A stretch of DNA of 64,000 nucleotides from Eriocheir sinensis. Its lineage: Eukaryota; Arthropoda; Malacostraca; Decapoda; Varunidae. The position numbers were made by a program, and so were the translations under genes. The DNA is taken from contig NC_066515.1 of assembly GCF_024679095.1 (NCBI RefSeq), positions 22,743,717 to 22,807,716 of the forward strand, given 5' to 3'. The first letter of the stretch is position 1, and each line of letters begins with the position of its first letter. Positions 27,213-39,329 of this stretch are shown here, one piece after another. The notes beneath the pieces are model-generated. The model worked only from the letters and a program-made list of their open reading frames with translations. It was not told the origin of the DNA and did not search any database.

Positions 27213-27281
<69 letters not shown>
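27213..27281. repeat. (GA)n microsatellite
   Basis: About 34 GA units. Confidence 0.97.
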
Positions 27282-27282
<1 letters not shown>

Positions 27283-27321
27283 AAATTCATACCCACGCCA
27301 TTACTATTTTCCATCCAAAAC

Positions 27322-27363
27322 ACCACCACCACTGCCACCACCACCACCACCACCACCACCACA
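27322..27363. repeat. (CAC)n microsatellite
   Basis: Fourteen triplets with one TGC interruption. Confidence 0.92.
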
Positions 27364-27495
27364 ACCAAAACCTGCGTGACTAATACACACATTTCAGGCT
27401 GACTCGCCCCCTACCACAAGTTATTTAATAAACCAAGTAAATAGGACCTGAGGCTCTCGCTTATAACTTTAACGATAAGGGGAAAGGGGAGGATA

Positions 27496-27498
<3 letters not shown>

Positions 27499-27558
<60 letters not shown>
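27499..27558. repeat. (GA)n microsatellite
   Basis: About 30 GA units. Confidence 0.97.
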
Positions 27559-27560
<2 letters not shown>

Positions 27561-27765
27561 GCTGACTGTAAGAAATGCGAATGGGATCTGAAATGAGTGA
27601 AAAAATATGGAAGGTTTTGAGAGCTGTTGAGATAATTGCCGATAATTACAAGGTACGCGTGTAGAGTGTCAAGGGGCGGAGAGAAGAGGGGGGGGGGAGG
27701 GGGAGGAGAGAGAGAAGGAGGGAGGGAGAGAGGAAATGAGGGATAGTGGAAGGAATGAACGCACC

Positions 27766-27930
27766 GCCACCATCATCACCTCCATCACCACCTCCATCAC
27801 CACCTCCACCACTATCACCTCCTCCTCCACCATTTCGAAAACTACCACCACCATGACCATTACCTCACTTCAGCACCTTCATCCACCATCACCACCTCCA
27901 TCTCCACCACCACCACCACCACCTCCACCA
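27766..27930. repeat. (CAC)n-type imperfect trinucleotide tract
   Basis: CACCACCTCCATCAC units with an internal 18-bp period (CACCTCCATCACCACCTC), then pure CAC near 27905. Confidence 0.85.
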
Positions 27931-28158
27931 ACGAACATCAAACATCCCACACATTGAAGGCTCCTCTTACCTCCTCCTCCTCCTCCTCCTCCTCTAGATC
28001 TCCATTTTACTTACTAATACTTTCTTTCTCCTTATTCTTTTTTTATTATAGTTCTTTTTTTTTCATTCATACATATTTTCGTTTTTTAATATATTCCTTT
28101 TTTTATCTTTTCTGAATTCGTTTAACTACTAGAGCTGCAAGAACTACTAATCATCATC

Positions 28159-28221
<63 letters not shown>

Positions 28222-28222
28222 C
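28159..28222. repeat. (TATC)n microsatellite
   Basis: About 15 tetranucleotide units. Confidence 0.97.
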
Positions 28223-28824
28223 TTTGTCTGTCTCTCACTTTCTCGTATCTACCTTTCCCGGTCAGCCCGTCACACCTGTCAGGAGTAATACCAGGTAAGC
28301 CCGTGACACAACTTTCCCTCCAGGTGTCGGCTACCTGCCCAATATGATAAGCTTTCCCTCCCCCGCTCAGGTGTGTCGGGGAAAGGAAGAGTGTGGGCAG
28401 GTGCTTTTCTGTGAGGGGAATGAGAGCGAGATTACACGTCATCAAACTCCTGTTAGGGGAACTGATGGATGGATGGGAAAAAACTAAGTATAGATGAGTG
28501 TTGTTTCTGCAGCGTCAGGGCGAGAGGGACGGTCTTAATAACGCCTCCAGTTTTGGAAATATATCTCATGAGGCTGTAGGATACATCTTATAATTTTGAT
28601 AATGAAGTATATAAAAGGTATATGCTTTCCTCTTTTCCCTCATCTTTTTCATCTTCTTCTATTTTTACATTGTCTTCTTCATTTTCTTTTTATATCTTCT
28701 CTTCTTATTTTTTTGTTTTGTTTTTGTTCCTATTCTTTTACCTCTTTTTTTTTTTTTTTACTTCTGCTTCTCCTCCTCTTTCTTTCTCTCTTTTTGCTGC
28801 ATATCTCTCTTTTTCTCTCTTTAT

Positions 28825-28997
<173 letters not shown>

Positions 28998-29199
28998 GAA
29001 CTGACCACCATAAAATCAATCTTCCCTCTAACTTACAAAGCCATAAAGTAGGAAGCCGTCCTCCCTTACACCTGAAGAAGCCGCGTCGAGAAAGTGCTAT
29101 TCCGTAAAGGTCATGAAAGGGAGATGTTTAATTGAGATTCTCGACGTTGTGAGTTCAAGAGGGTGACGGATGAGGTGTGAGGGAGATTGTGGGTCATTC

Positions 29200-29600
29200 T
29201 TTCTCTCTTTCCCTCTCTCAGTCTCTCTATCTGTCTTCATCTTCTCTCCTCTATCTCTTCTCTCCTCTTTCCCCTCCTCTTTCTCTTTCTCTGTTTCTCT
29301 GTCTACCTATCTGACCGACTCCTCTTTTCATCCTCTCTCCTCTTTGCCCTTCTCTCCCTCCTCACCTGTCCACTCCCTTACCTGTTCTACATCTGTCTCA
29401 CCTGTGCTCTCTCCCTCCCTCATTACCTGTCCTCTCCTCACCTCCTGCTTTCCTTTCCTCCCACTTTTGTCCTTCACTTCCTCTATCGTTCAGTCACCCA
29501 TTATCTCCAGAAATCGTTGACGTTTTCCTCTTTTATTGCATCTCGCACTGTTTATATCGTTTCAAGTTTTTCTTCTCGTTTTTTTTTTATGTTTATTTGA
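29200..29600. repeat. Pyrimidine-rich tract
   Basis: CTCTCT, TCCTCACCT and CTTTTTC words; the plus-strand frames are compositional. Confidence 0.7.
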
Positions 29601-29631
29601 AGTTGATTTCTCATTTTGATTTTCCATCTAT

Positions 29632-29796
<165 letters not shown>

Positions 29797-30042
29797 TGGC
29801 CCTTACCTGCTCTCCGCCACACACCTGTCGCCGCGCAGAGCCCTCAGACCCGCGGCTCACGTCTCGGGCAGGACATTCCGCCTCATCCATTTGTAATACA
29901 TTAGTTCCCAATCTCTTTCTTCCCCGCTTCTCGCGTTGTTTTCCTCTCTTCTCATTTTCTCCTCGGACTCTTTGTTACCTCCTCGCGGCCGGAAACATGG
30001 GAAAGGAAAAAGACCAGTCATTATTATTTTTACCCTTATTGT

Positions 30043-30076
30043 TATTATTATTATTGGTATTATTATTATTATTATT
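30043..30076. repeat. (ATT)n microsatellite
   Basis: Imperfect ATT array followed by GTGTGT-rich sequence. Confidence 0.88.
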
Positions 30077-30654
30077 GTATTTGTGTGTGTATGTGTGTGT
30101 GTATGCAATGTACAAAAATATATAATTCTAGATATGAAAGATGAATGACATATGGGTGAGAATATTCAACGTCTCACTTAACCAACTATATGACGGCTGC
30201 TGATGATGATGATAATGATATGACCGCACTATAATGATGATCGTAATTATTATAGTACTGGCTTAATTATGTGTGTGTGACTTAGTAGCAACAATTTCCT
30301 TCTGTGAATTACCGTGTGTGTGTCGCATGTCAGGTATTATCAGATGAGAATTTACCTGCATCGGTTAATTAATCCATTAGTGTCTTGAAAACAGTGAGTA
30401 GTGCAGGATGCTGTAATTACTCGAGGACGTGATGGGCCTGCAATTACCGCTGATGAAGGACCAGTGGACTAAGGGATTAAGGAAAGGGAGGGACGAAGGA
30501 AGGAAAGGTGGAGCAGAAGGAAAGGAGAAAAGTGTAACGATAGAAAGATAGGGAAGGAGAAACGGTAGAACAATGGGAGGGAAGAAGAGAATAAAGTTAG
30601 GTGGGAAGGATGAATGAAGGACAGGTGGGGAAAGATGGGAAGGATGGACGGTGG

Positions 30655-31230
30655 ATAGGAGGAAGGAAAATAGAAACGAAGTGACATATAGGAGAAAAAA
30701 AAAAGGAGGAAGAGATGAAATAGAAAGAAAAAGGGAGGAAGGAAGAAGTGGAAGAAACAAAGGGGGAAAGAGTGACTGAAAAAGGAAAGGCGGAAAGGCG
30801 GGAAGGAGACGAAGAAAGAAAGGAGAAATGACAGGCGAAGGAAGGAAAATGAGGAAGGAGAGACTAAAGAAAGAGAGGATAGGAGAAAGGGAAAACACAG
30901 GGACAGGGTGAGGTAGGAAAGAGTAAGGGGGGGAGGAAGGAAGGGAAGGAAGGAAAGTGGAAACGAAGTGACATTTAGGAGAAAAAAAAGGAGGAAGAGA
31001 TGGAATAGAAAGAAAAGGGGAGGAAGGAAGAAGTGGAAGAAACAAAATGGGAAAGAGTAACTGAAAAAGGAAAGGCGGAAAGGCGGGAAGGAGACGAAGA
31101 AGGAAAGGAGAAATGACAGGCGAAGGAAGGAAAAGGAGGAAGGAGAGACGGAAGAAAGAAAGGATTAAAAGAAAACACAGGAACAGGGTGAGATAGGAAA
31201 GAGTGATTGGAGAAGTAAGGAAGGGGAGGA
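30655..31230. repeat. Two-copy tandem duplication, unit 287 bp, purine-rich
   Basis: AAACGAAGTGACAT occurs at 30674 and 30961. The order GGAGAAAAAAAA, GGAAGAAGTGGAAGAAACAA, GAAAGGCGGAAAGGCGGGAA, GAAATGACAGGCGAAGGAAG, AACACAGG.ACAGGGTGAG is preserved in both, with few differences. The 222-aa minus-strand frame is its pyrimidine-rich shadow. Confidence 0.93.
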
Positions 31231-31433
31231 GCTATTCACGGAAGGTTTAATGACTTCCAGGACATGATTTAGGGATGGCATAATTATCTCCGCAAAGTTA
31301 TTTATTGGATGGGAAACGGATCACAAAACCAATTATTAATATCAAATCTAATATATGCCGTAAATTATCGTTTTTGTTTCTCTTGTTAATTTTATCATAT
31401 ACGCGTTTTCTGCATCCAGTTATTATTCTTCGT

Positions 31434-31510
31434 TAGGTTAGGTCACGTGACACGGCCCATCCAATAGGCGAAGAGCATGTTCTGACGTCACTGGATGGTT
31501 ATAGAAGAGG
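31434..31510 (+). promoter_or_regulatory. Compact promoter-like module: E-box palindrome, CCAAT, CRE, TATA-like
   Basis: Within 70 bp lie GTCACGTGAC (31442-31451, the palindromic USF/TFEB-type E-box), CCAATAGG (from 31461), TGACGTCA (31483-31490, a perfect CRE) and GGTTATAGAAGAGG (TATA-like, near 31499). Two perfect palindromes of eight or more bases this close are unlikely by chance in AT-rich DNA. The tract is non-repetitive. The gene it would serve is not identified; orientation is inferred from the TATA-like site. Confidence 0.45.
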
Positions 31511-32026
31511 CTTACGATAGACTTGTGCTGGTATGGAATGGCGTTTACGTTTTTTTATTTATTTTTAGTAAGTGAAATAGTGAAGTAGTGAAAGAAACAA
31601 AGGAAAAGTTACATCAGTTCCAGCATATCCACTCTCCATCATTTTTCCATTTCTCCCTCCTCTCCCTCTCTCCCACTGTTCCCTCCTTCTCCTCCTTCCA
31701 GTCTTCTTCTCCCTTCCTCTGTTTTTCATCCACAGCTTATCACCGTCATCATCTCTTCCCTCCCTTTTGACGCCCACTTTCTTCCCTGTTTTTCCTCCAG
31801 ACCTTCGCCTTATCTTCTTAACTTCCTCTCAACAGTTTAATTATTGCTCTCCCTAATGTAATGCAGCGTAAAGCCTCACTGGACTTCCGTTGAGAGTGTT
31901 TTTGTTTCCAGTGTTTGAACTTTTTGTGTCACTGGGAAGACGTGCATATCCTCCGTGTGTGTGTGTGTGTGTGACTGGAAGAGGAAGTGTAGTGATCTTG
32001 GGTGAAAGTGTATTGGTTAACATGAA

Positions 32027-32190
32027 AATAATTGTGTGCTTGGATGAAAAAAATGTGTGCATGAATGAAAAAAATGTGTGCATGGATGAAAAAATATTGC
32101 TTGGATAAAAAAATTGTGTGCTTGGATGAAAATACTTGTTTGCTTGGATGAAAAAAATGTGTGCTTGGAGGAAAAAAATGTATGGTTGGA
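32027..32190. repeat. Minisatellite, unit 21 bp, about 8 copies
   Basis: Units of the form TGTGTGCTTGGATGAAAAAAA with TTGG/ATGA variants and small indels. In frame they give seven-residue repeats such as MDEKNVC, but indels break the frame after three copies. Confidence 0.92.
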
Positions 32191-32679
32191 AAAAGGGAAA
32201 CAGATGCGTGATTAAACATATTGAATTACATTTTAGAACATTTGGGGGAGAGAGAAGACAGAATTTAACGTAGAAAAGTTCGAATAGCTATCTTAAAATT
32301 ATGAAGAAAATGGGATAATTGTAGTTATATGGCTTTTGATGAGTTAAAAGAAACTGAAATGAAAATGAGTAAAGTATTTTAATATAACGATGGTCAGAGG
32401 AGTAAAGACATTAAGTTTGGCTATAGGAGATTCTGATACTGCGTTTGAAGACTGCAAATAAACAAGACAAATAAGGGATGCAAAGAGTAGTAATACGGTG
32501 TTAAGGAATCCAAGTGAGGGTTAGTGTAGAGTTCAGGGGAGAAAAGGCATTAAGTCTGTAGTAGAATCGGATGGTAGTTGTGAAGAAGCTAAACCGACAA
32601 GAAAAAAAAAAAAAAGATAGAATACAACTAAGGGGATTCAAAGCTTTATAACATACTGGGGCAAGGCATTCAATCTACA

Positions 32680-32845
32680 CCGGGGGGGGGAGACTGAGGC
32701 ACCTGGGCGAGGGTCACTGGGGGGACTAGGGGTGGAGGGCGGGGGGACTGGGGCACGGGGATCAAAGGCACTATAAAAGCTGCCCCCTCTCGCCGCCCCC
32801 CTTCACCTCCCCCTACGTCCCGTTACCCCCCCCCCCCCCTTCCCC
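32680..32845. other. G-run/C-run domain with embedded TATA box
   Basis: G-runs of 6-10 bases (32683-32745) could form G-quadruplexes on the plus strand. They are followed by CTATAAAAGC (TATA at 32772) and then C-rich sequence ending in a run of 14 C (near 32827-32840). A second TATA-like pair (GCATAAAAGGAGCATAAAAAG) lies near 32910. Confidence 0.7.
32772..32779 (+). promoter_or_regulatory. Candidate TATA box
   Basis: TATAAAAG between G-rich and C-rich blocks. No clear initiator 30 bp downstream and no downstream exon found. Confidence 0.25.
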
Positions 32846-32992
32846 TCGCTCTCAGGCCAGGGACAGGTAATTACGGTGTCATTTGGGGCGGGGACGCGGG
32901 ATACAAGGCATAAAAGGAGCATAAAAAGTGGCTCCAGATCGTAATGTGGCTGACGATTGCCCGCCGTAAAAAATCTCCATCCAGGACCTGAT

Positions 32993-32993
<1 letters not shown>

Positions 32994-33083
<90 letters not shown>

Positions 33084-33110
33084 CTCGCTCTCGCTCTCGC
33101 TCTTGCTCTT
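32994..33110. repeat. (CT)n-(GCTCTC)n microsatellite
   Basis: About 43 CT units followed by four GCTCTC hexamers. Confidence 0.97.
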
Positions 33111-33392
33111 TCTCTATTAGTGTGTCTCATTTCTCTTATGTAGGCAAATTAATGAGGCCTATGCAGTTTTATTTATTTATTTATTTTTTACTTTTATTTT
33201 TTGGTTTATGGTACAGTGGTGATGTAGGTGGTGCTATGGTTGTGACTGTGGTGGTGGTGGTGATGATGGTGGTGATGGAGTCTATAGTGATGATCAGAAT
33301 GGTGACAATTAGCTGAAGAAAATATGTTTTGGTTTAGTGGGTGAGTTTGGTGTTTCTTTTGTGTGTGTGTGTGTTATGGGCAATGTACAATT

Positions 33393-33480
33393 TAGGGGCA
33401 GTAAATAGTGGGCTTTTTTTTTTCATTATTGTTTTCATTTTTTTTAAGCCCTAGAACTGTCTCCTTTGCTGTAAAAAATA
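33393..33480 (+). mobile_element. SINE-like short dispersed repeat, copy B
   Basis: GGGGCAGTAAATAGTGGGCT, T-rich middle with TTTCATTATTGTTTTC, AAGCCCTAGAACTGTCTCC, TTTGCTGTAAAA, then an (AAT)n tail at 33477-33497. Nearly identical in the middle to the reverse complement of copy F at 61.3 kb. Confidence 0.75.
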
Positions 33481-33497
33481 ATAATAATAATAATAAA

Positions 33498-34019
33498 GTT
33501 TAATGTTATCTTTCCTCTCTTCAAGATGACGAGTATAAAAATCATCAACAAGGAAAACTCATCTCGTTCCCGTGAGAATATAGCCTTTATTTCCTTTATG
33601 TCTCTTCTTCCTTTTGTTTTTCATATATTTTTCTCCGTTGTCCTGTAAATGGTTATTGTTCCTCGTGTCCATTTTGGTTTTCCACTACCGTTCCACTTGG
33701 CTTCCCCGGTTTTCCATCATTCACTCCCTGTGTTGTCTGCTTCACTCCCCGCCTTCTCTTTTCCATTATATCTTTGTTATTCTCTATTCCTTTTAGCTCT
33801 CCTTTATTGCCTGTCTCCCGATCGTCTTCCTATTCCCTTTGTTCTCTTTCGTTACTCTCTCTAGACTTCGATTCTCCTTTGTGCCTGAATATTATTTTTG
33901 GGGTATTTTTTTTTTACATTGTCCTTTGATACATATTTGTCGCGGGCAGTCGATGTATTTTATGTTTTCCCTTTTTTTTCATGCGTACGTGCGTTTTGAA
34001 GGTCGAGCTGCCCACACAA
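33498..34019. other. T-rich unique spacer
   Basis: No gene or repeat unit seen. Confidence 0.45.
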
Positions 34020-34066
34020 AAAGGAAGAAGAAGAAGAAGAAGAAGAAGAAGAAATAGAAAAAGAAA
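34020..34066. repeat. (GAA)n microsatellite
   Basis: About 11 GAA units followed by AGAAAAAGAAAAAG. Confidence 0.93.
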
Positions 34067-35370
34067 AAGTGCATATTCGCGTTTTATTTATTTCAGCCTC
34101 GATTCTAATTTTCCCTTCCTCGCACCTCGTCATTACTCGACATCGCAAGCCACACATCCCGCGGAAGGTGTGTGGATTCGCGCTTTCCTCCCTTCTCTTT
34201 AATTTTAAGACCTTACGCCGTCTTGATAGGAGAGTAATTTGCCTGGAGTTTCAGCGATGCGGCGAAATTTTTACTCGGCGGATACTTTTTTTCTGTCTCT
34301 GCTTATTGAGGTCTTACTCCATCTTGATATGAAGGGAAAATTACTTGCATGGAGGATCAACTCTGAACTGAAAATTGTACTCGAACTCAGGATGTGGCGA
34401 GGTGGAGTACGAGTTGAGGCAGGAGGGTGAGGTGAGGCGTAGCTCGAGGTGGAGAGGGTGGGGCAGGGTGGAGCCGGGCGGAAGGGGGTGTGGCTGACCG
34501 GGCAGGGTGGAGTGGGTGTTATTTACCGAGAATAAGGTAAGTTTTCTTCATTTATTCATTAAGGTAAATTGTTGAGCATGACTCCCATTAAAGGATAAAT
34601 TACCCTTTTTTTTCTGGGCGGGGACTACTTAAGTGTGACTGAGAATACATGTTTCTTAGCTTATTTAAATTTGCCAAGTATGGACACTTCAATGACTTTA
34701 ATTCAGAGCGTTACTGTTATTACTTGTACGTTAAAGGTAGCACGTCGTATGCCTAACCTTGGCCGTTCGGGGGTAACTGTACCAATCGCACCACAACTTA
34801 TAATGGGGGCGTGGATTCCCTCCAAACAAAGAGTAATTCAGACCAGCCTCCACAAGAGCGATATTCCTGCACCTAAAGCCCACCGCCTTGCTCTTCGGGG
34901 CAAGGTGTATCACGTTTTTCTTGCGTATTCACTTTTTCCTGATCCAATTACCTGGTCTGGGAGGCCTGTCTGACACCTGTGTTTATTCTGTTTTGTAGTG
35001 ATGGGCCGAGTCCGCCGCCGTCTCTTGGGCTCGCCGGGAACATGTCTAGAGAATCGGCCTTTCGAGGGATGACTTAAGAGCCTCGTAGGGCGGCGGGTTG
35101 ACTGGCGGGCTGCTGGCATACTCGCGCTGCCCGCCTCCTGAAGACCCGCCGCTGCTTCTCCGTCCTTCTCCCGCTCTCCATTACCTCCACTGCTCCTGCT
35201 GGAAAAATGGGACCTGATACCGCACTTACGCCCTAACACTCTGCGTAAATCTGGCGCTAAGTGAGAGTAAACCTTGGCCGAGCCTCAATAATGGTGGCTA
35301 AGTACAAGCCTCGGGAATAATACCACCGCAGGAATACCTCGTTGGGGCCCTGAGTGGCGGCGGTGACGGA
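34067..35370. other. Unique sequence, GC-rich at 34430-34520 and 34990-35200
   Basis: The 112-aa plus-strand (34635-34973) and 109-aa minus-strand (34910-35239) frames overlap each other and lack splice or start support. 34385-34515 repeats GAGGTGGAGAGGGTGGGGC-like words. Confidence 0.45.
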
Positions 35371-35427
35371 CCAATCAACTCGTCTCCCGACCTGCTGACA
35401 GCCAATCACGCGTCAGCTTTTAAAACC
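35371..35427 (+). promoter_or_regulatory. Candidate promoter: two CCAAT boxes and a TATA-like site
   Basis: CCAATCA at 35371 and 35402, in the same orientation and 31 bp apart (about three helical turns), with GCGTCAGC between the second and TTTTAAAACC at about 35418. Paired CCAAT boxes upstream of an AT-rich core are typical of NF-Y-dependent promoters. The downstream ATG at 35449 begins a 64-codon frame with no recognisable product. Confidence 0.4.
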
Positions 35428-35910
35428 AGGGGATAGCGGCCTCACCCCATGGTTAGCGGGGCCGGGGTGATGCCGGGGTGTCGGGGCGGGGCGGAGGTAC
35501 ACGGAGAGCCGACCAGACATATTTTACTCTACTTCTTTGCCCTCCCAGTGGTTAGGCGAGTCTTGTGGCGAGGCAGCGGGGCTTTTTACCCTCCCTGGCT
35601 TCCTGGTGACGTCAGGGCCCATGAAGCAGAACACAGATACTAGGGATGAAAATTGACAGGTTCTTGATGGGCGTCCGTCCGATGCTGATGAAGAACACCA
35701 ACTCGCGCTTTAAAGGGAATCGTTGGTGACACTCGCTATGAAGAGTATTTTGAATAGGGAGAGGAAGGAATCGTCGCCATGTGAACTATGCGGCCAGGCA
35801 ACACAAGGTGACCATCAATAGTGAGCCCGTGTCTGTAAACGCCACACGTGAAGTCTTAAGCGATGACACCTGAATGTGAGGCTCGGGAGGGCGCCAGATT
35901 CCTCCTACCT

Positions 35911-35935
35911 AAGGCACCACCACCACCACCACCAG
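35911..35935. repeat. (CAC)n microsatellite
   Basis: Seven to eight triplets. Confidence 0.88.
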
Positions 35936-36140
35936 GCAGTCAGTCCTCCTCCTCCCTACCATCTCACTCCTCTTTCTCCTCCTGTTGATGTCATTGTTAT
36001 TGTTTTAAGTTGCTGTTCCTGTTCTTGTTCTTCGTATTATTCTCGTCCTTATTCTTGTTGCTCTTATCTTTTTTTATTTTGCTTTCTCTTCCCCCTCTCC
36101 ATCCTCTTCCTTCTCCGCCTCTTCCTCCTCCTCCTCTTCA
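35936..36140. repeat. Pyrimidine-rich tract
   Basis: CTCCTCCT, TTCTTGTTC and CTCCGCCTC words; the plus-strand frames are compositional. Confidence 0.65.
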
Positions 36141-37069
<929 letters not shown>

Positions 37070-37299
37070 ACCCAGAAAAAAAAAAAACGACACGAAGGGA
37101 TAAACAAAGAAACAAACAAATCCGCAGAGAAAATTAATTAGGCAGTAAAGCAAGTGGGAAACATAACCAACGGAAGGACAAAAACAAACAGCGTAATAAC
37201 AGAGAAAAATAACCACATTAAGAAGATAAAGGAAGAGACAAGAAGCATGATATAAAGGAGACGAGGAGACGGAAATTGAGTGGAATGGGGGACAGACAG

Positions 37300-37712
37300 C
37301 GACTTATGAGAAGAGGAAAGGGGGAAGGAGGAAGAGGGAGAGAGAGAGAGAGAGAAAGACAGAGGCAGATCAAGCCGAGTAGGAGGGAAGGATGGAGGGA
37401 GGGAGGGGGCCTGTCCTTCCTCCCTCAGGCAAGGTGGAGGAAAACCCGAAGTGAGCGATCAATCACAGTAATTGTCTCTGATGGTGGAGAGGGAGAAGTA
37501 TGAGGAGGAGGAGGAGGAAGAAGGAGGAGAAGAAGAAGAACTCAACCGATGAAGAAGAAGAATTTAAGGAGAGTATAAGTAGAAAAAAAAATAGAGGAAA
37601 AAACACCTTACGGGTTTTAACGAACTATTTTGTTAGAAGTAAAGCAGATATATAGCAGAAAAAAGGAGGAGGAGGAAGCGGAGGAGGAGGAGGAGGAGGA
37701 GGAGGAGGAGGC
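37300..37712. repeat. Purine-rich tract with (GGA)n
   Basis: GAGGAAGAGGGAGAGAG, GGAGGGAGGG and GGAGGAGGA (37502-37520, 37664-37711). Confidence 0.8.
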
Positions 37713-38594
37713 CATTCGCTTTGGTTGATTGGAATGGAAAGAAACAGTTTGCAGGTGTGAGGGGACAAGTGAGGGGGTGACAAAGAGCCTTCCCTTCACT
37801 TCACCTGATGACTCTCTCTCTCTCTCTCTCTCTCGCTCTACCTCTCTCTCCTCTCCTCTCCTCTCCCCTAATTTAGTACCCGCGGACGTGAACTAGACAG
37901 GACTCGTTTCAGGTATTTTTCGCCCCGTTACCTCGATCCCTATTAGGAAGCGAGGCATGATATCTATTCCTGAGGATCGACCCGATAAGATTCCTCGAAG
38001 TGCAGAGCCTCTATGGGCCTCATAAATGCCAGGCTCCCTCGTAAGTTTCTCTAATACCTTTACTAATTAATGCTATGAAAGCCTTCCTATTATGCACCTG
38101 TTGTAGTGGGTCGCTGGCTATTGGTTTGTGTCGACTACCAGGAAGTTATTTAAGGGTTTAGGTGAGGAGTTTTTTTGGTTGTTGTTGGTTGGTGATTTGG
38201 AGTGTTTGTGTGGTGTGATTGTGGGGTTGTTAAGGGTCGTGGTGTTGGTGTGAGCGATGTTTTTTGGTTGGGTTTTGTAATGGTGGAGTTGATGTTATTG
38301 GTTGTGATGTTGATTTTTGTTGTGTTTTCCTCAGAATTTCTATCTAGTGATGATTGGAGGTGGAGCTCATTTAATTAACTTCTCCCTCACATATTCCTCT
38401 TCCTCCTCCTCCTCGTCATCATCATATCATTATCTTCATCATGTTAATTTTGCGTCACTCTTTAGAAGCTCAACATCAGACTTCAGACTGTGTACTTTGT
38501 TGGGCTGAAATTTACAACTTTTAAAGGACACAAAATATATATTCTTATGCTTCGTACTTCTAATTTTGTCAGGTGCCGCGCGATCAAGAAACAC
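37713..38594. other. Unique sequence, G/T-rich at 38100-38330
   Basis: GTTGGTTGG and TGGTGTGATTG words at 38150-38320 without a fixed unit. No exon supported. Confidence 0.45.
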
Positions 38595-38781
38595 CTGTGA
38601 CAGAGCATAAAATCCGCCTGTGAACCCAACCTTTGCAGGAACTCGAATCTTTACGCAAGCACTCAGTCTGTGTTTACGTAGCTCATCAAAGAACAAGTAA
38701 TTATCATTGTAATATTTCTGAGCTAACGTATTGCCGTGTTCGTAGTGATGCAAGGTGATGCTTTCAGTACCACCGGCATCG
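38595..38781 (-). CDS. Candidate coding exon or gene fragment, unknown product
   Basis: A minus-strand frame of at least 104 codons without simple-sequence signature. Its most protein-like part runs DAGGTESITLHHYEHGNTLA then QKYYNDNYLFFDELRK and VKIRVPAKVGFTGGFYALSQ, where a CTGTCACAG|GTGTTT donor occurs (GT at 38594-38593). Upstream, TTTATTCCTGTTTTCCAG is a good acceptor, but the exon would then open with an in-frame TGA; the next AG (ACCAAG|CG) would give 187 nt in phase. If no donor is used, the frame continues to a stop near 38439. I do not recognise the family. It could be a real exon with an unusual acceptor or a decayed copy. Confidence 0.4.
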
Positions 38782-38794
38782 CTTGGTCACTGGA

Positions 38795-39329
38795 AAACAG
38801 GAATAAAGGAAAATAAAGAAATTGAGTAACCACGCTTGAAGTGCTTCAGGCATTTTCACTTTACTCAGTTTACTCTATACGAGATGCACAAATTACTTCC
38901 CCCCTAAAAGTATGTGACGTTAGAAAATCTTGCTTCCTATATTTTGCAATTTGACGATATTTTCACTTGGAAGATCGAAGGAATGAAACAACAAATAAGC
39001 AGCATTTTTTTTTGTCGCTTTAAATCCTAAAATCTGAGGAATCAAAGTATTTCCCAGATTAAACTTGATAGCCTTTTCATATGGTGTTTGCGAAGACTGA
39101 AATATAAGAAAGAGAAAACGCTAAAATTGTAAAATACTAAATATGCGTATGCGTTCTCATCGGCACAACGTAAAAATCATTAAGGAGGGACTACATGTAC
39201 GTTTTTTTGTGTCTCTGGTTTTATAATGTGCTGAGAAATTCCTTTGAAGCGTCCCTTAAGGCGTTTAGTCCTCTAGTGTGAATCCATTGCGGCCGTGAGT
39301 TGTTAAAAAATAAATTGCGGTACCAGAAA
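38795..39329. other. AT-rich unique spacer
   Basis: No gene or repeat unit seen. Confidence 0.45.

Noticed and set aside
28284..28372. CTTTCCCTCCAG..CTCAG|GTGTG exon-like segment reading VGYLPNMISFPSPAQ
   Set aside because: The neighbouring donor would leave an intron of about 29 nt, the second donor is weak, and the minus strand is equally open. Not enough to call.
29084..29146. Inverted repeat CGTCGAGAA / TTCTCGACG with a 45-bp loop
   Set aside because: Nine-base arms at this distance are expected by chance several times in 64 kb; no terminator or miRNA-like stem extends from it.
35449..35643. ATG frame downstream of the paired CCAAT boxes as a histone gene
   Set aside because: The translation shows no histone fold sequence or other recognised domain.
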